From positions 4,216,001 through 4,280,000 of the forward strand of contig NZ_CP012996.1 in NCBI RefSeq assembly GCF_001412655.1: 64,000 bases of DNA, read 5' to 3'. Below, in pieces: positions 33,146-42,912 of this stretch (position 1 is the first letter of the stretch; the number at the start of each line of letters is the position of its first letter). This stretch comes from Pedobacter sp. PACM 27299 (lineage in GTDB: Bacteria > Bacteroidota > Bacteroidia > Sphingobacteriales > Sphingobacteriaceae). The translations under genes were made by a program, and so were the position numbers. The notes beneath the pieces are model-generated. The model saw only the letters and a program-made list of their open reading frames with translations. It searched no databases and was not told where the DNA came from.

Positions 33146-34249
33146 TTAGGGTTTGATTGGCGTTCCTGCACGTAATTCTTCAGACGGACTTGTAACAAGT
33201 TCATCACCAATACTCAACGTGCCGAAAATCTCTGTCTGATCGTCCGTTTCTCTGCCTTTCTTTATATTTACTTTTTCTGTTTTATTTCCTACTACCTTCC
33301 ATACATAGGTCCCTTCCGCTGTTTCTATAACCGCTTTTTTAGGCACAATAAAGGTGCTGGCATTAGCCGGAAGTGGGATATGGACTTCTGCAACCATTCC
33401 TGGCAATAGCTGTTTGTTTTCATTTGGCACATCCATTTCTACCTTTTCAGAACGCAGACGTAAATCCAGGGCACCAGATAAACGCTTAACTTTTGCCACA
33501 AACAGCTGTTCCGGCAATGACCTTACGGTGAAACTGATTTCATCCCCGGCCTTCAAATATCCAGTATAAACCTCTGGAATAGAGATCGCCAGACGGAGGT
33601 GTCTTTGCTCCTGCAGCGTGAACAATGGAAATTCAGAACCCTTTCCTGAAGGACCTACATAGGCGCCTAAATTCACGTTTCTTGCGGTAATTTTCCCATT
33701 AAAAGGTGCACGAATCTCCAGGTAATCTCTCAGCGAGCCCACTTCCTGATAAGATGCTTTAGCGGCTTCAAATTGTGCCAGATCAGAGTTTTTACGTGCT
33801 ACAGCCTGATCCAGGTCATTTTTAGAGATAGTACCCGGTGTCTTACTGGTTTCATAAAGACGGTCGTAATTTGCTTTACTAGCCAGATATAGTGCTTCCT
33901 GGGCTTTCAATCTGCTTTTTGCCGCTGCAAGCTGAGAATTGGTTTCCGGTGCTTCCAGCGTCATTAATAGCTGCCCCTTCTTCACTTCCGAACCAATATC
34001 TACGTTTAAAGTCTTTACAAAACTGCTCACCTTGGCATACAGGTCGACCTGCTGAAAAGCACTCAGTTCACCGGGAAGCTGTAAAGCAGTCGCCAATTTC
34101 TCTTTCTGAAGTTTAAATGTGGCTATTGGGGCCGCTTTTTCAGTGGCAACTGTTTCTTTTTTAGCAGTAGCTGAACAGCCATTCAACAGCGTTAACAGCG
34201 CCATTCCTCCAGTGATACAAATGGTATATGGAAATATATATTTTTTCAT
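33146..34249 (-). CDS. RND efflux periplasmic adaptor (MFP) lipoprotein
   Basis: A 367-residue adaptor linking the inner-membrane pump to TolC. It has a lipobox LLNGC (Cys25), a barrel-sandwich hybrid (VKTLNVDIGSEVKKGQLLMT and its partner APFNGKITARNVNLGAYVG), a helical hairpin of about 100 residues and a beta-barrel/MP domain. It is the third gene of the efflux operon, 53 bases after the pump gene. Confidence 0.95.
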   Translation of the reverse strand: MKKYIFPYTICITGGMALLTLLNGCSATAKKETVATEKAAPIATFKLQKEKLATALQLPGELSAFQQVDLYAKVSSFVKTLNVDIGSEVKKGQLLMTLEAPETNSQLAAAKSRLKAQEALYLASKANYDRLYETSKTPGTISKNDLDQAVARKNSDLAQFEAAKASYQEVGSLRDYLEIRAPFNGKITARNVNLGAYVGPSGKGSEFPLFTLQEQRHLRLAISIPEVYTGYLKAGDEISFTVRSLPEQLFVAKVKRLSGALDLRLRSEKVEMDVPNENKQLLPGMVAEVHIPLPANASTFIVPKKAVIETAEGTYVWKVVGNKTEKVNIKKGRETDDQTEIFGTLSIGDELVTSPSEELRAGTPIKP

Positions 34250-34302
34250 CTATGTATGTTTATATCTTAATATCTAAGCTTAAAATCGGTATTATTTATC
34301 AA

Positions 34303-37300
34303 TTATTCGGACAAGCCTTTGATGTAATGTTTACTTTCTTCATCTTCAGGATCCAGAGAAATCGACTCCGTAGAAACTTTTCCTTGCACCCAGGCGAATA
34401 CCAGCGGTAAAATGACTAACACGGCAAAGGTAGAAGCAATTAAACCACCAATTACGGCTCTTCCCAATGGGGATACCTGATCGCCACCTTCTCCGTGTCC
34501 TATTGCCATTGGCAGCATTCCTGCAATCATGGCCACCGTGGTCATAATAATAGGACGAATCCTTAATGCAGCGGCCTCTCTTGCCGACTGTAACGCATTT
34601 CCATTATGCTTACGCAGCTGCTCCGCATTGGTAATGAGGAGTACTGCATTCGCTATAGACACACCCACGGACATAATAATTCCCATGTAGGACTGTAAGT
34701 TCAAGGTAGAACCTGTTAACATCAACAACAATAACGCACCCAATACCACCGCTGGAACCGTCGCTAAAATCACCAAAGGAACTTTGAAAGATTGAAAGTT
34801 TGCCGATAGCATCAAAAAGATCACCACAATGGCCACCAATAGCCCGGATTGCAGACTGCCCAAGGTATCATCCAGCACCTTAATCATCCCTACTGGCTGT
34901 ACAATCAGCCCTCTTGGCAGTTCTCCCAAAGATTTGATGGCTTGTGTGACATCTTTTGAAGCTGTTCCAAGGTCTTTTTTATTCAGATTGGCCGTTACCG
35001 ATAAATAAGGTGTTGCTCCAACATTATCATTTTCCCCGTAGGTGGTATCTGTACTGATGCTCGCCACATCACTCAATATCGGTCGGTTTGAATTCTTCAA
35101 CAGCGGAATTTCTCCAAGGTTATCCTTACTGCTCATTTTATTGAAAGGAACCTGAACCTGAACTCCGTAAGCTAGACCAATCCTTTCGTCTACCCAGACA
35201 TTTTTATCCGTATATCGGGATGAAGAAGTAGAAGCTACCAAAGACCTGGATACATCATTTAAATCTACACCTACCTGTGCCGCTTTAATCCGGTCGATGT
35301 TGATGTTGAGGGAAGGATATTTAATGGGCTGCGCAATCTGCACATCCCTCAGATAACTAATTCCATTCAATTCTTTCATGATCTTATTCGCGTATACTTC
35401 GTTTTCTTTCTTATTCTTCCCTGCGATGCGCACTTCCACTGGAGTAGAAGAACCCTGACTCAACACTTTATCCGTAAGTTCTATCGGTTCAAACGACAAT
35501 TTAACATCGGGCTCCAATGCTTTAACACGAGCCCTCAGGAGATCTTTAAACTCTTCCATATCCACATGATAATCTTTCAATCCCACCTGGAATACAGCTT
35601 CATGAGGCCCTGCCATAAACAAATATATTGGATTTACAGAAAACAAAGCTGGATGCTGCCCTACATATACGGAGGTAATATCCAGGTGTTCCGGACCCAC
35701 CATTTTTTTTAACTCCGCCAGGATGACCTGCACTTTTTCTTCTGTGCGCTCCAGACGAGTTCCATCCGGCGCCCGCATTCTCAATTGAAACTGACTGGAA
35801 TTTACTTTCGGCAGTACATCTCTTCCGATGTTGGCCAATAAAATAGCGGCGATAGAAATGATGACTACCAGATAGCCCAGCACTACTTGTTTCCGGTAAG
35901 GCATGATCCGGTCCAGGAAACGCATAAAGCGGTTTCTAAAGCGTTCAAATGGCCCCAATTTTCCATTATTATTAAAATCTTCCCTTTCTACCAGTATCTT
36001 TTTTTGATTTAAGGTATCCTTTTCAGATTCCAGAGTTAATCCTGTTTCCAAAAATACAGCTTCATCATCTGTAATATCATCCGAATGCTTTTTTGCTTTC
36101 TTTGGATGCGCTACCATCAGCCAGTTGGCCATAATGGGCACGAAAGTTTGAGATAAAAAGAAAGAAACCACCATAGAAAAACCAATAGCCAGGGCAAGCG
36201 GTAAAAACAATGCACCAGGTATTCCTGTCATCGTAAATGCAGGAGCAAATACAGCCAGGATACAGAATAAGATCAGCAATTTCGGAAAAGCAATCTCTTT
36301 ACAGGCATCCCAGATCGCTAAAGCCTTCGGTTTTCCCATATCAAAATGCTGGTGTATATTTTCAATGGTTACGGTCGACTCATCTACCAAAATTCCGATC
36401 GCCAAGGCCAGTCCACTCAAGGACATGATATTGATCGTTTGTCCGAAAAGTTTTAAAAACAACACCCCGGCTATGATAGAAGTAGGAATAGTCAGAATAA
36501 CAATTAATGCGGCACGTTTATCACCAAGGAATAACAGCACCATTAAACCTGTTAACAAAGCGCCAATTACGCCCTCGCTGATCAAACTTTTTACCGCATT
36601 GATCACATATACGGATTGGTCAAACTCATAAGAAAGTTTCACATCTTCCGGTAATGTATTCTGGATCATCGGAAGGTTCTCTTTCAGTTTACTCACCACA
36701 TCCCAGGTAGAGGCATCGCCAGACTTGGCAATACTCAGGTACACGGATCGTTTTCCATTGATCAGTGCATAACCCACGGTCGCATCCGCCCCATCCTTCA
36801 CTACCGCTACATCACGGAGGTACAGGTTCTGGACACCTCCTTTAAACAAGGGGATACTCTCAAATTCTTTTACTTTTTTTATAGTGTAATTGGTTGGTGT
36901 CAGGTAGTTTTTATCCCCAATCCTGACGTTACCGGAAGGTGCAGTTTGGTTATTCACTTTAATTGCCTCTACCACCTGATCTACGGTAAGCTGATGTGCA
37001 CGCAGCAATTCTGGATCTACGTTGATCTCAATGGTTCGCACACTCCCGCCAAAAGGTGCAGGAGCCAGTAAACCTGGAATGGCTGTAAATGATGCCCTCA
37101 CATAGGTATTTGCAAAATCCTGCAATTCATTATTACTGCGGATTGGACTGCTCAATACCAGTTGTCCGACTGGCAGGGAGGAAGCGTCGAAACGAATGAT
37201 AAATGGAGGCTGTGAACCCGGCGGAAAAATCGCTTGTGCCCTATTGGAAAGCGAACTGAGCTCAGCAGCGGCCTGCGCCATATTTGTCCCTTCATAATAA

Positions 37301-37581
37301 GTCAGTTTCATTAGCATCAATCCCTGTACATTCTTCGTTTCTATGGTTTTAATCCCATTGGCAAAAAGCAGGATATTGATGTATTGTTTTCCAAAATAGG
37401 CTTCCATTTGAGAAGGAGTATAGCCACCAAAAGGATGCGCAATATAGATGACAGGAAGGTTCATTTTCGGTAGGATATCTACCTTGATATCTTTAATGGC
37501 ACCGATCCCAAAGAAGAACAAACCGGCAACAAGCACCAGGATGGAGATGGGTTTACGAAGTGCAAAACGTATTAAATTCAT
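34303..37581 (-). CDS. RND-family efflux pump permease
   Basis: Inner-membrane proton-driven exporter of 1092 residues, with twelve transmembrane segments and two large periplasmic loops. Family signatures include ALAIGILVDESTVTIENIHQ in TM4, containing acidic proton-relay residues, and NAVLLITNAEQLRKHNGNALQ near TM10-11. It resembles the heavy-metal or multidrug (HAE-1) class; substrate cannot be decided. A hydrophilic insert at about 495-560 (DITDDEAVFLETG onward) is longer than usual and holds an EF-hand-like loop, DFNNNGKLGPFE, at residues 535-546. Confidence 0.94.
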   Translation of the reverse strand: MNLIRFALRKPISILVLVAGLFFFGIGAIKDIKVDILPKMNLPVIYIAHPFGGYTPSQMEAYFGKQYINILLFANGIKTIETKNVQGLMLMKLTYYEGTNMAQAAAELSSLSNRAQAIFPPGSQPPFIIRFDASSLPVGQLVLSSPIRSNNELQDFANTYVRASFTAIPGLLAPAPFGGSVRTIEINVDPELLRAHQLTVDQVVEAIKVNNQTAPSGNVRIGDKNYLTPTNYTIKKVKEFESIPLFKGGVQNLYLRDVAVVKDGADATVGYALINGKRSVYLSIAKSGDASTWDVVSKLKENLPMIQNTLPEDVKLSYEFDQSVYVINAVKSLISEGVIGALLTGLMVLLFLGDKRAALIVILTIPTSIIAGVLFLKLFGQTINIMSLSGLALAIGILVDESTVTIENIHQHFDMGKPKALAIWDACKEIAFPKLLILFCILAVFAPAFTMTGIPGALFLPLALAIGFSMVVSFFLSQTFVPIMANWLMVAHPKKAKKHSDDITDDEAVFLETGLTLESEKDTLNQKKILVEREDFNNNGKLGPFERFRNRFMRFLDRIMPYRKQVVLGYLVVIISIAAILLANIGRDVLPKVNSSQFQLRMRAPDGTRLERTEEKVQVILAELKKMVGPEHLDITSVYVGQHPALFSVNPIYLFMAGPHEAVFQVGLKDYHVDMEEFKDLLRARVKALEPDVKLSFEPIELTDKVLSQGSSTPVEVRIAGKNKKENEVYANKIMKELNGISYLRDVQIAQPIKYPSLNINIDRIKAAQVGVDLNDVSRSLVASTSSSRYTDKNVWVDERIGLAYGVQVQVPFNKMSSKDNLGEIPLLKNSNRPILSDVASISTDTTYGENDNVGATPYLSVTANLNKKDLGTASKDVTQAIKSLGELPRGLIVQPVGMIKVLDDTLGSLQSGLLVAIVVIFLMLSANFQSFKVPLVILATVPAVVLGALLLLMLTGSTLNLQSYMGIIMSVGVSIANAVLLITNAEQLRKHNGNALQSAREAAALRIRPIIMTTVAMIAGMLPMAIGHGEGGDQVSPLGRAVIGGLIASTFAVLVILPLVFAWVQGKVSTESISLDPEDEESKHYIKGLSE

Positions 37582-37593
37582 GGAGGTGGCTAA

Positions 37594-38991
37594 TTAAAAT
37601 TCGTTGATAAACAGGTCAAAATTTCCAAGGGCAGCTGATTTTAACAAGAGCGCCTGCCAGACATTATTATAGGCGATGTCCCGATCGGTCTCTGCCCTAT
37701 TGAGCACAAAAAGTGCTTGGGTAAGGTCTACAATAGTGCTGAGCCCGTTTTTATACAAAGTGTTTTTTTGTAAATAAGCGGCGGCAGCGGCTTTAACCTG
37801 AATCGGTGCTTCTTTATAATTGTCAAGAGCATTTTTCAATTTGGCATCTGCAATAGCCACCTGCGCCTGTAACTGCTGCTCGGCAAGGTCGTATTCATCT
37901 TGAAGGCCTTTAGAAACAAATTCCTGAGCCCTCACCTGGGGATGTGTTTTCAGGATAGTGGTCAGGTTCCAGACCATCCCTACCCCGAGCAGATAATTCC
38001 CACGTACCGGATTAATGCCATCTGCGTAATTCCTGGTAAAAGCGCTTTGCTGCTGCGCATAATTGGCACTGAATCCAGAGCCCCTGCCCTGCATTACCCC
38101 AAACAATGAGAATGTTGGATAATAGGATTTTCTGAACAAATGTGCTTGCTCTTTACTCAGATCCACTTTACTGCGGTAAAACTGCAGCAATGGATGTGAT
38201 TTTTCCTGGAGCACACTATCGGTAAATAAATGCTGTGGAATTCGGGTAATGGAAGCCGTATCCAATTCCAGACTCGTTACGGTTTCGCCCATCAATACCC
38301 CTAGTCTGTTGGCTTGTTCCTGCTCCAAATCTTTTGCTTTTGTTAAAGCAATCTTTGCACTGGACAATTCCGCTTTAGCCAGAGAGGAATCTACACCGGC
38401 AATCAAACCGTTACTTGCCCTGATTACAGCGGTATTTTTAAAGGTAATTGCTCTTTGAAGATTATTCTCCTGTGTTCTCCTCAACCTTTGTGCGGCCAAT
38501 AAGTTCAGGTAAGCGGCAGAAACACGGATTTTTTGCTGGAACTGCTCCTGAACCAAGTCTTGCTCATCCCGTTTCAGAATGCCTGCAGATACTTTTACCC
38601 GTTCCTTAATCTTTCCGAAGCTGAAAAAATCCCAGTTGACATTCGCCAGGTATAAAGCGCCGAAAGCAGCATTCCAATTCTGCTGATCAAAGGCTGGACC
38701 ACTGGAAGCGACGCCAAGACCACCCAAACCATAAGAAGGTCCGTTTTGTCCGTTAATCGTTCCATAATCCTGCTGAGCAGATAAATTGAGGTTGGGTAGG
38801 TAATCTTTCCTCGCCTGCTGAAGGCCCGCTTCTGAGGCATTGACGTAATTCTTTTTGGCCTTAATACTGCCATAATTACTCAAAGCAGTGTTGATCGCAT
38901 CTTTTAAGTAGAGCGTTTGTGCATAGGTACTAGTCGTACTTAGGATTAAAAATCCTGTAACTACGACCATAAACAATAAAGGTTTAGGCAT
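37594..38991 (-). CDS. TolC-family outer-membrane efflux protein
   Basis: A 465-residue outer-membrane channel. A signal peptide (ending near STYAQ) is followed by two coiled-coil OEP repeats, with the LYLKDAINTALSNYGSIKAK motif near the start. The ATG at 38991 is preferred; the upstream in-frame codon at 39012 is TTG and adds seven residues before the signal peptide. It begins the operon with the pump, adaptor and AraC regulator. Confidence 0.93.
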   Translation of the reverse strand: MPKPLLFMVVVTGFLILSTTSTYAQTLYLKDAINTALSNYGSIKAKKNYVNASEAGLQQARKDYLPNLNLSAQQDYGTINGQNGPSYGLGGLGVASSGPAFDQQNWNAAFGALYLANVNWDFFSFGKIKERVKVSAGILKRDEQDLVQEQFQQKIRVSAAYLNLLAAQRLRRTQENNLQRAITFKNTAVIRASNGLIAGVDSSLAKAELSSAKIALTKAKDLEQEQANRLGVLMGETVTSLELDTASITRIPQHLFTDSVLQEKSHPLLQFYRSKVDLSKEQAHLFRKSYYPTFSLFGVMQGRGSGFSANYAQQQSAFTRNYADGINPVRGNYLLGVGMVWNLTTILKTHPQVRAQEFVSKGLQDEYDLAEQQLQAQVAIADAKLKNALDNYKEAPIQVKAAAAAYLQKNTLYKNGLSTIVDLTQALFVLNRAETDRDIAYNNVWQALLLKSAALGNFDLFINEF

Positions 38992-39107
38992 GGTGTGTAT
39001 ATTACACCGCAAATTTATCTGCTGACTATAAAATCAAAGTATTCCGTTCAAACCATTAGTTATGAAAATCAAATAATTTCCGAGATTGCTTCTTAATGAC
39101 ATTTAGC

Positions 39108-40583
39108 TTACAAAAAGTTCCAATCCTTCACATGACTGTCCTGATGTTCTTTTTTCACGATAGCTTCGAATTGTGTCACTAATTCCGGATGGCTTGATGC
39201 CAGGTCTTTAGTTTCATTACGATCAGTTTTCAGATGATAAACCTGCCATAGGCTATTGGGGTCTTTCCTCACATTGGTTCGTACGCCTTTCCAGTCTCCC
39301 ATTCTAATCGCTAATTGTCCGCCCTTTTCAGGAAATTCAAAGTAAAGGTATGGATGAGTTTTCTGTGCTTTGTTTTTACCTGTTAAGCTGGGTAGAAAAG
39401 AAATTCCATCTGTATTTTCCAGCTTCTGACCTGTTAAATCGGCCATTGTGGCTAAAAGATCATATTGTGCAGAGATCAGGTGACTGGTAGATCCAGGTTT
39501 GATTTTCCCTGGCCATCTGGCCAGAAATGGCTCTCTGATCCCGCCTTCATAAACATCTGTTTTCAATCCTCTCAGACCATCCACACTATTGAAGTATTTT
39601 GCATTGACACCTCCATTGAAAGTGGTTCCGTTGTCGCTGGAAAACATAATGATCGTATTTTCATCTAAGCCCAGCGCCTTAATTTTTTCCATAATGATCC
39701 CAACCTGTGCATCTAAAAAGGTAATCATCGCAGCATAGGTAGCATATGGATACCGATTTGGCGCATACCCTTGCTGACCATAATAGGGCTGCTCTTCAAA
39801 TTTCCCTATATAAGGTTTCACAAAGTCATCTGGTGCCTGTAAAGAAACATGTGGCAAAGGGTATGGAAGATATAGAAAGAAAGGATTTTCTTTGTTTTGA
39901 TCGATAAAGGCCAGTGCTTTTTCCGTCATTTTCTCAGGCGCGTAAACTTTACCTTTATAATAGTCGAAATCTTTAGGACTTGCTTTTTGGGGATCCAATG
40001 CGCGGTGAACATTGATAAAGGTGTTGTCCAATGTATCCTGTTTGTCATTTTCCCATAAATGTGTCGGGTAAAAACTATGCGCCTGTTTCTGATCCAGCAA
40101 GCCGTAATAATAATCAAAACCTTGCTTCAATGGAGAACCTGAAGTACCGTTCATACCCAATCCCCATTTCCCAACAAGCGCAGTTTTATAACCTGCCTGC
40201 TGCATCAAATGACCAAGGGTAAAGGTGCCTTCCTTCAAAGGCATCTGGCCACGCTCTTCACTATCCGGAAAACCTCCAAGTTCATAATTTCCTCGAATAT
40301 AAGCATGTCCGCCATGTTTACCAGTCATGAGCATGGCTCTGGCAGGTGCACAAACTGGCGTCCCCGTATAGTGATCGGTAAATTTTATTCCCTCTTTTGC
40401 CAGGCGATCCAGGTTGGGAGTCTTGATTTTCTCTTGTCCATAAGCACCAATTTCTGCATAGCCAAGATCGTCTGCATAAATATAAATGACATTTGGCTTC
40501 TTTTGAGCAAAGCCATCATTAACTGAGATCCATCCTAAAAAAAGTTGAGCAATAACCCCTATAAACACCGCGCGTTTTTCCAT
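39108..40583 (-). CDS. Type I sulfatase (arylsulfatase family)
   Basis: A 491-residue exported sulfatase with a signal peptide (residues 1-26). The formylglycine site CAPAR at Cys78 follows the C-x-P-x-R rule for aerobic maturation by a sulfatase-modifying enzyme. Metal ligands are in IYADDLGYAEIG (Asp38/39) and SSDNGTTFNG. It hydrolyses sulfate esters of carbohydrates or aromatics in the periplasm. No SusCD pair or glycoside hydrolase is adjacent, so it does not look like part of a polysaccharide locus. A maturase gene is not in this window. Confidence 0.93.
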   Translation of the reverse strand: MEKRAVFIGVIAQLFLGWISVNDGFAQKKPNVIYIYADDLGYAEIGAYGQEKIKTPNLDRLAKEGIKFTDHYTGTPVCAPARAMLMTGKHGGHAYIRGNYELGGFPDSEERGQMPLKEGTFTLGHLMQQAGYKTALVGKWGLGMNGTSGSPLKQGFDYYYGLLDQKQAHSFYPTHLWENDKQDTLDNTFINVHRALDPQKASPKDFDYYKGKVYAPEKMTEKALAFIDQNKENPFFLYLPYPLPHVSLQAPDDFVKPYIGKFEEQPYYGQQGYAPNRYPYATYAAMITFLDAQVGIIMEKIKALGLDENTIIMFSSDNGTTFNGGVNAKYFNSVDGLRGLKTDVYEGGIREPFLARWPGKIKPGSTSHLISAQYDLLATMADLTGQKLENTDGISFLPSLTGKNKAQKTHPYLYFEFPEKGGQLAIRMGDWKGVRTNVRKDPNSLWQVYHLKTDRNETKDLASSHPELVTQFEAIVKKEHQDSHVKDWNFL

Positions 40584-40674
40584 TGCTGTCTAAGATATAG
40601 AAAGATCCATATAATATTGTCGTCTGCTTTTCGTAATTTTGCGCTCCCAAATCGGGAAGACGTTTTTTACTTGA

Positions 40675-40688
40675 TATCAAACGTTTGA
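40675..40688. promoter_or_regulatory. 14-bp palindrome with AAACGTTT core
   Basis: ATCAAACGTTTGAT is a perfect palindrome 27 bases upstream of the EamA transporter start, between it and the divergent sulfatase gene. It shares the core of the 26-bp palindrome at 29750-29775. Confidence 0.45.
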
Positions 40689-40715
40689 TTTACCTCCATT
40701 TAATACCGCTGCATT

Positions 40716-41573
40716 ATGAAAAAAAATATCCTGCTTAATATCCCACCATTACCCGCAGTGTTATTGGCCATCATAAGTGTACAAGCGGGCGCGGCAATTG
40801 CAAAAGGACTTTTCCCAGCTATTGGGCCTACAGCTACTGCTTCTCTTCGCATCGGATTATCTGCCATCATTCTATTGGTTGCAAATCGCCCAAATCTGTT
40901 CAAACTGACCGGAGCTCAATGGAAAGCCGTGATTCCTTATGGTCTTGCATTGGGTGCGATGAATGTGATTTTTTACATGGCGATTAAACGCATTCCTCTG
41001 GGATTAGGTGTGACGCTTGAATTTATCGGTCCTTTATTATTGGCGGTATGTAACTCTAAACGCGCACTGGATTACCTTTGGGTATTGCTTGCCGCAGCTG
41101 GAATTGCCTTAATTGCCCCCTGGTCTAACGAAGGTCTGGACTTGATCGGCGTACTGCTAGCGCTATTGGCGGGAGGATTCTGGGCTGCATACATTGTATT
41201 GGGCAGTCGGATTTCTAAAATTATGAAAGGTGGTGATGCGGTTTCCGTAGGCATGATCTTCGCCACATTACTCGTAGTTCCATTTGGATTCTTCGGTGGT
41301 GGTTTCAGCCAAATTACCCCAACCTTATTATTACTTGGCGGCGCATTGGCACTTTTATCCAGTGCCATTCCATTTACTTTAGAAATGAGTGCATTAGGGC
41401 AAATGCCTGCACGTACTTTCAGTATTCTGATGAGTATGGAGCCTGCAGTTGCCTCATTAGCTGGAATCGTATTCTTATCGGAACACCTTTCTTTTTTCGA
41501 ATACCTTGCCGTAGCCTTAGTCGTGATTGCTAGTGCCGGTGCAACGCTGACTTCGAAAAAAGAAACTTTATAA
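40716..41573 (+). CDS. EamA-family (DMT) transporter
   Basis: A 285-residue inner-membrane exporter with about ten transmembrane segments in two EamA repeats, the second starting near residue 145 (GLDLIGVLLALLAGGFWAAY). It resembles RhtA-type amino-acid exporters, notably ALGAMNVIFYMAIKRIPLGL and MSMEPAVASLAGIVFLSEHL. The substrate is not evident. It is divergent from the sulfatase gene. Confidence 0.92.
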   Translation: MKKNILLNIPPLPAVLLAIISVQAGAAIAKGLFPAIGPTATASLRIGLSAIILLVANRPNLFKLTGAQWKAVIPYGLALGAMNVIFYMAIKRIPLGLGVTLEFIGPLLLAVCNSKRALDYLWVLLAAAGIALIAPWSNEGLDLIGVLLALLAGGFWAAYIVLGSRISKIMKGGDAVSVGMIFATLLVVPFGFFGGGFSQITPTLLLLGGALALLSSAIPFTLEMSALGQMPARTFSILMSMEPAVASLAGIVFLSEHLSFFEYLAVALVVIASAGATLTSKKETL

Positions 41574-41577
41574 AGAT

Positions 41578-42843
41578 TTAGCCCGCTAAAAAGCTCATCA
41601 ATTCTTCTTTTTCTTCCGCTTCCAGTTCTACGATCCCTTCGATCACCTGAAACAGCTGCGCTCTTTGATTCGAATTGAGCAATACATGAGTAAACCTGAC
41701 AAAAGCTTTCTTTTGATCAATACTTAAACCACTAAATAGTTTAGGCTGCAACTCATACATCACTTTTAAAGTTTCGATCAAGTCAGTTTTTTGGCTGACC
41801 TCCTCTTCTTTAAACGAGGGCAACACCCCTTCCAACGCATACTTTTCCATCAGCTTGTTAGAAAATTCTTTTAAAAAAGGTTTTCTTTTGGCCCTCAATA
41901 ACTCGTTCACCTTTTTGATCAGGAACTTATATTCAGGAGAAGATTTGGTACGCGCATAGAGCTTTACCTGCGCTTCATAATCGGTTCTGCTGAAATCAAA
42001 CTCATCAAAGAATTCACTTTCAATGAAAACACTATGATAATATTCATCTGCTTTCTTGTTCAGCGTAGTATAGTCTTTATAAACTTCCTGACCCTTATGA
42101 TTTATAAAATAGTTCTTCGATAATTCTTTGTGTAGTGATTCCTTCCATTGGATGAATTTCACTTTAAATGTGGTGTTACTTTCCGGATATCTAAAGACCA
42201 GGTCATCTTCCTGATCAATGATATTATCCTGATAAACTAAAGGTTCCCCATTGATCACAATGGAAAAACCACGGTTTTTATGGAGCTCCAGAAACCAGCA
42301 GAATTCCGCCTGCAAATAAGGGATGATACCCAATTCCATGGCTTCTTTTGACAACTGCACATTTGAAAAAGAAACCGTAGTTCCTGCCTTTTTCTCCTGT
42401 ACATTTTCATTCAAAAGCTTAGCTTCATAATTGTTCAATTCCCCAACTGCGACTTTTATGCTGCCATTTTTGAACTGTCCGTTTTCCTCGTAGGTGGTGT
42501 TCCATTCCGCAGCATGCGCAAAAGTAAAAAAGGTGAGTCTCCCTACCCCATTCTTTCCGTGCATGGTAGACTTATGCAGATGGATGCTTTGTTCCAAGGC
42601 TTTTTCAGATTCATAAAATGGATTAAACTTATCTTTTAATAAAGAGAAATTGATGCCATAACCATTGTCTGCCACCTTCAAACTTTCTATACTTCCTAGC
42701 GCATTGAAAGTATAATCTATTAAAATGGTATTTGCTTTTGCGTCAAAACCATTCCAGATGTACTCTGCCAGTGCTTGTTTTTCGTTGTAAAGACGCAAGA
42801 CTTTTCTAATTCCTTTGGAAGTGATATTTACGTTATTGGCCAT
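41578..42843 (-). CDS. GHKL (HSP90/MutL-like) ATPase of unknown role
   Basis: A 421-residue soluble protein. The N-terminal ATPase has the ATP-binding boxes ALAEYIWNGFDA (Glu27, Asn31), DNGYGI (59-64) and GKNGVGRLTFF (96 onward). The central part is beta-rich, and the C-terminal 100 residues are helical (FSGLSIDQKKAFVRF). No HisKA, toprim or zinc domain is present, so it is not a usual kinase, MutL or gyrase. The ATG at 42843 is preferred over a TTG at 42870. A DNA-repair, chaperone or defence role is open; neighbours give no hint. Confidence 0.85.
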   Translation of the reverse strand: MANNVNITSKGIRKVLRLYNEKQALAEYIWNGFDAKANTILIDYTFNALGSIESLKVADNGYGINFSLLKDKFNPFYESEKALEQSIHLHKSTMHGKNGVGRLTFFTFAHAAEWNTTYEENGQFKNGSIKVAVGELNNYEAKLLNENVQEKKAGTTVSFSNVQLSKEAMELGIIPYLQAEFCWFLELHKNRGFSIVINGEPLVYQDNIIDQEDDLVFRYPESNTTFKVKFIQWKESLHKELSKNYFINHKGQEVYKDYTTLNKKADEYYHSVFIESEFFDEFDFSRTDYEAQVKLYARTKSSPEYKFLIKKVNELLRAKRKPFLKEFSNKLMEKYALEGVLPSFKEEEVSQKTDLIETLKVMYELQPKLFSGLSIDQKKAFVRFTHVLLNSNQRAQLFQVIEGIVELEAEEKEELMSFLAG

Positions 42844-42912
42844 GGTGAAGGGGTTGTTTTTGGAATTCAAATTTAAGCTTTTTGTCTATTCTTTAAGCTA
42901 TCGACAAAGATT

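Noticed and set aside
39108..40583. Sulfatase as part of a sulfated-polysaccharide utilisation locus
   Set aside because: No SusC/SusD pair, glycoside hydrolase or lyase lies nearby.
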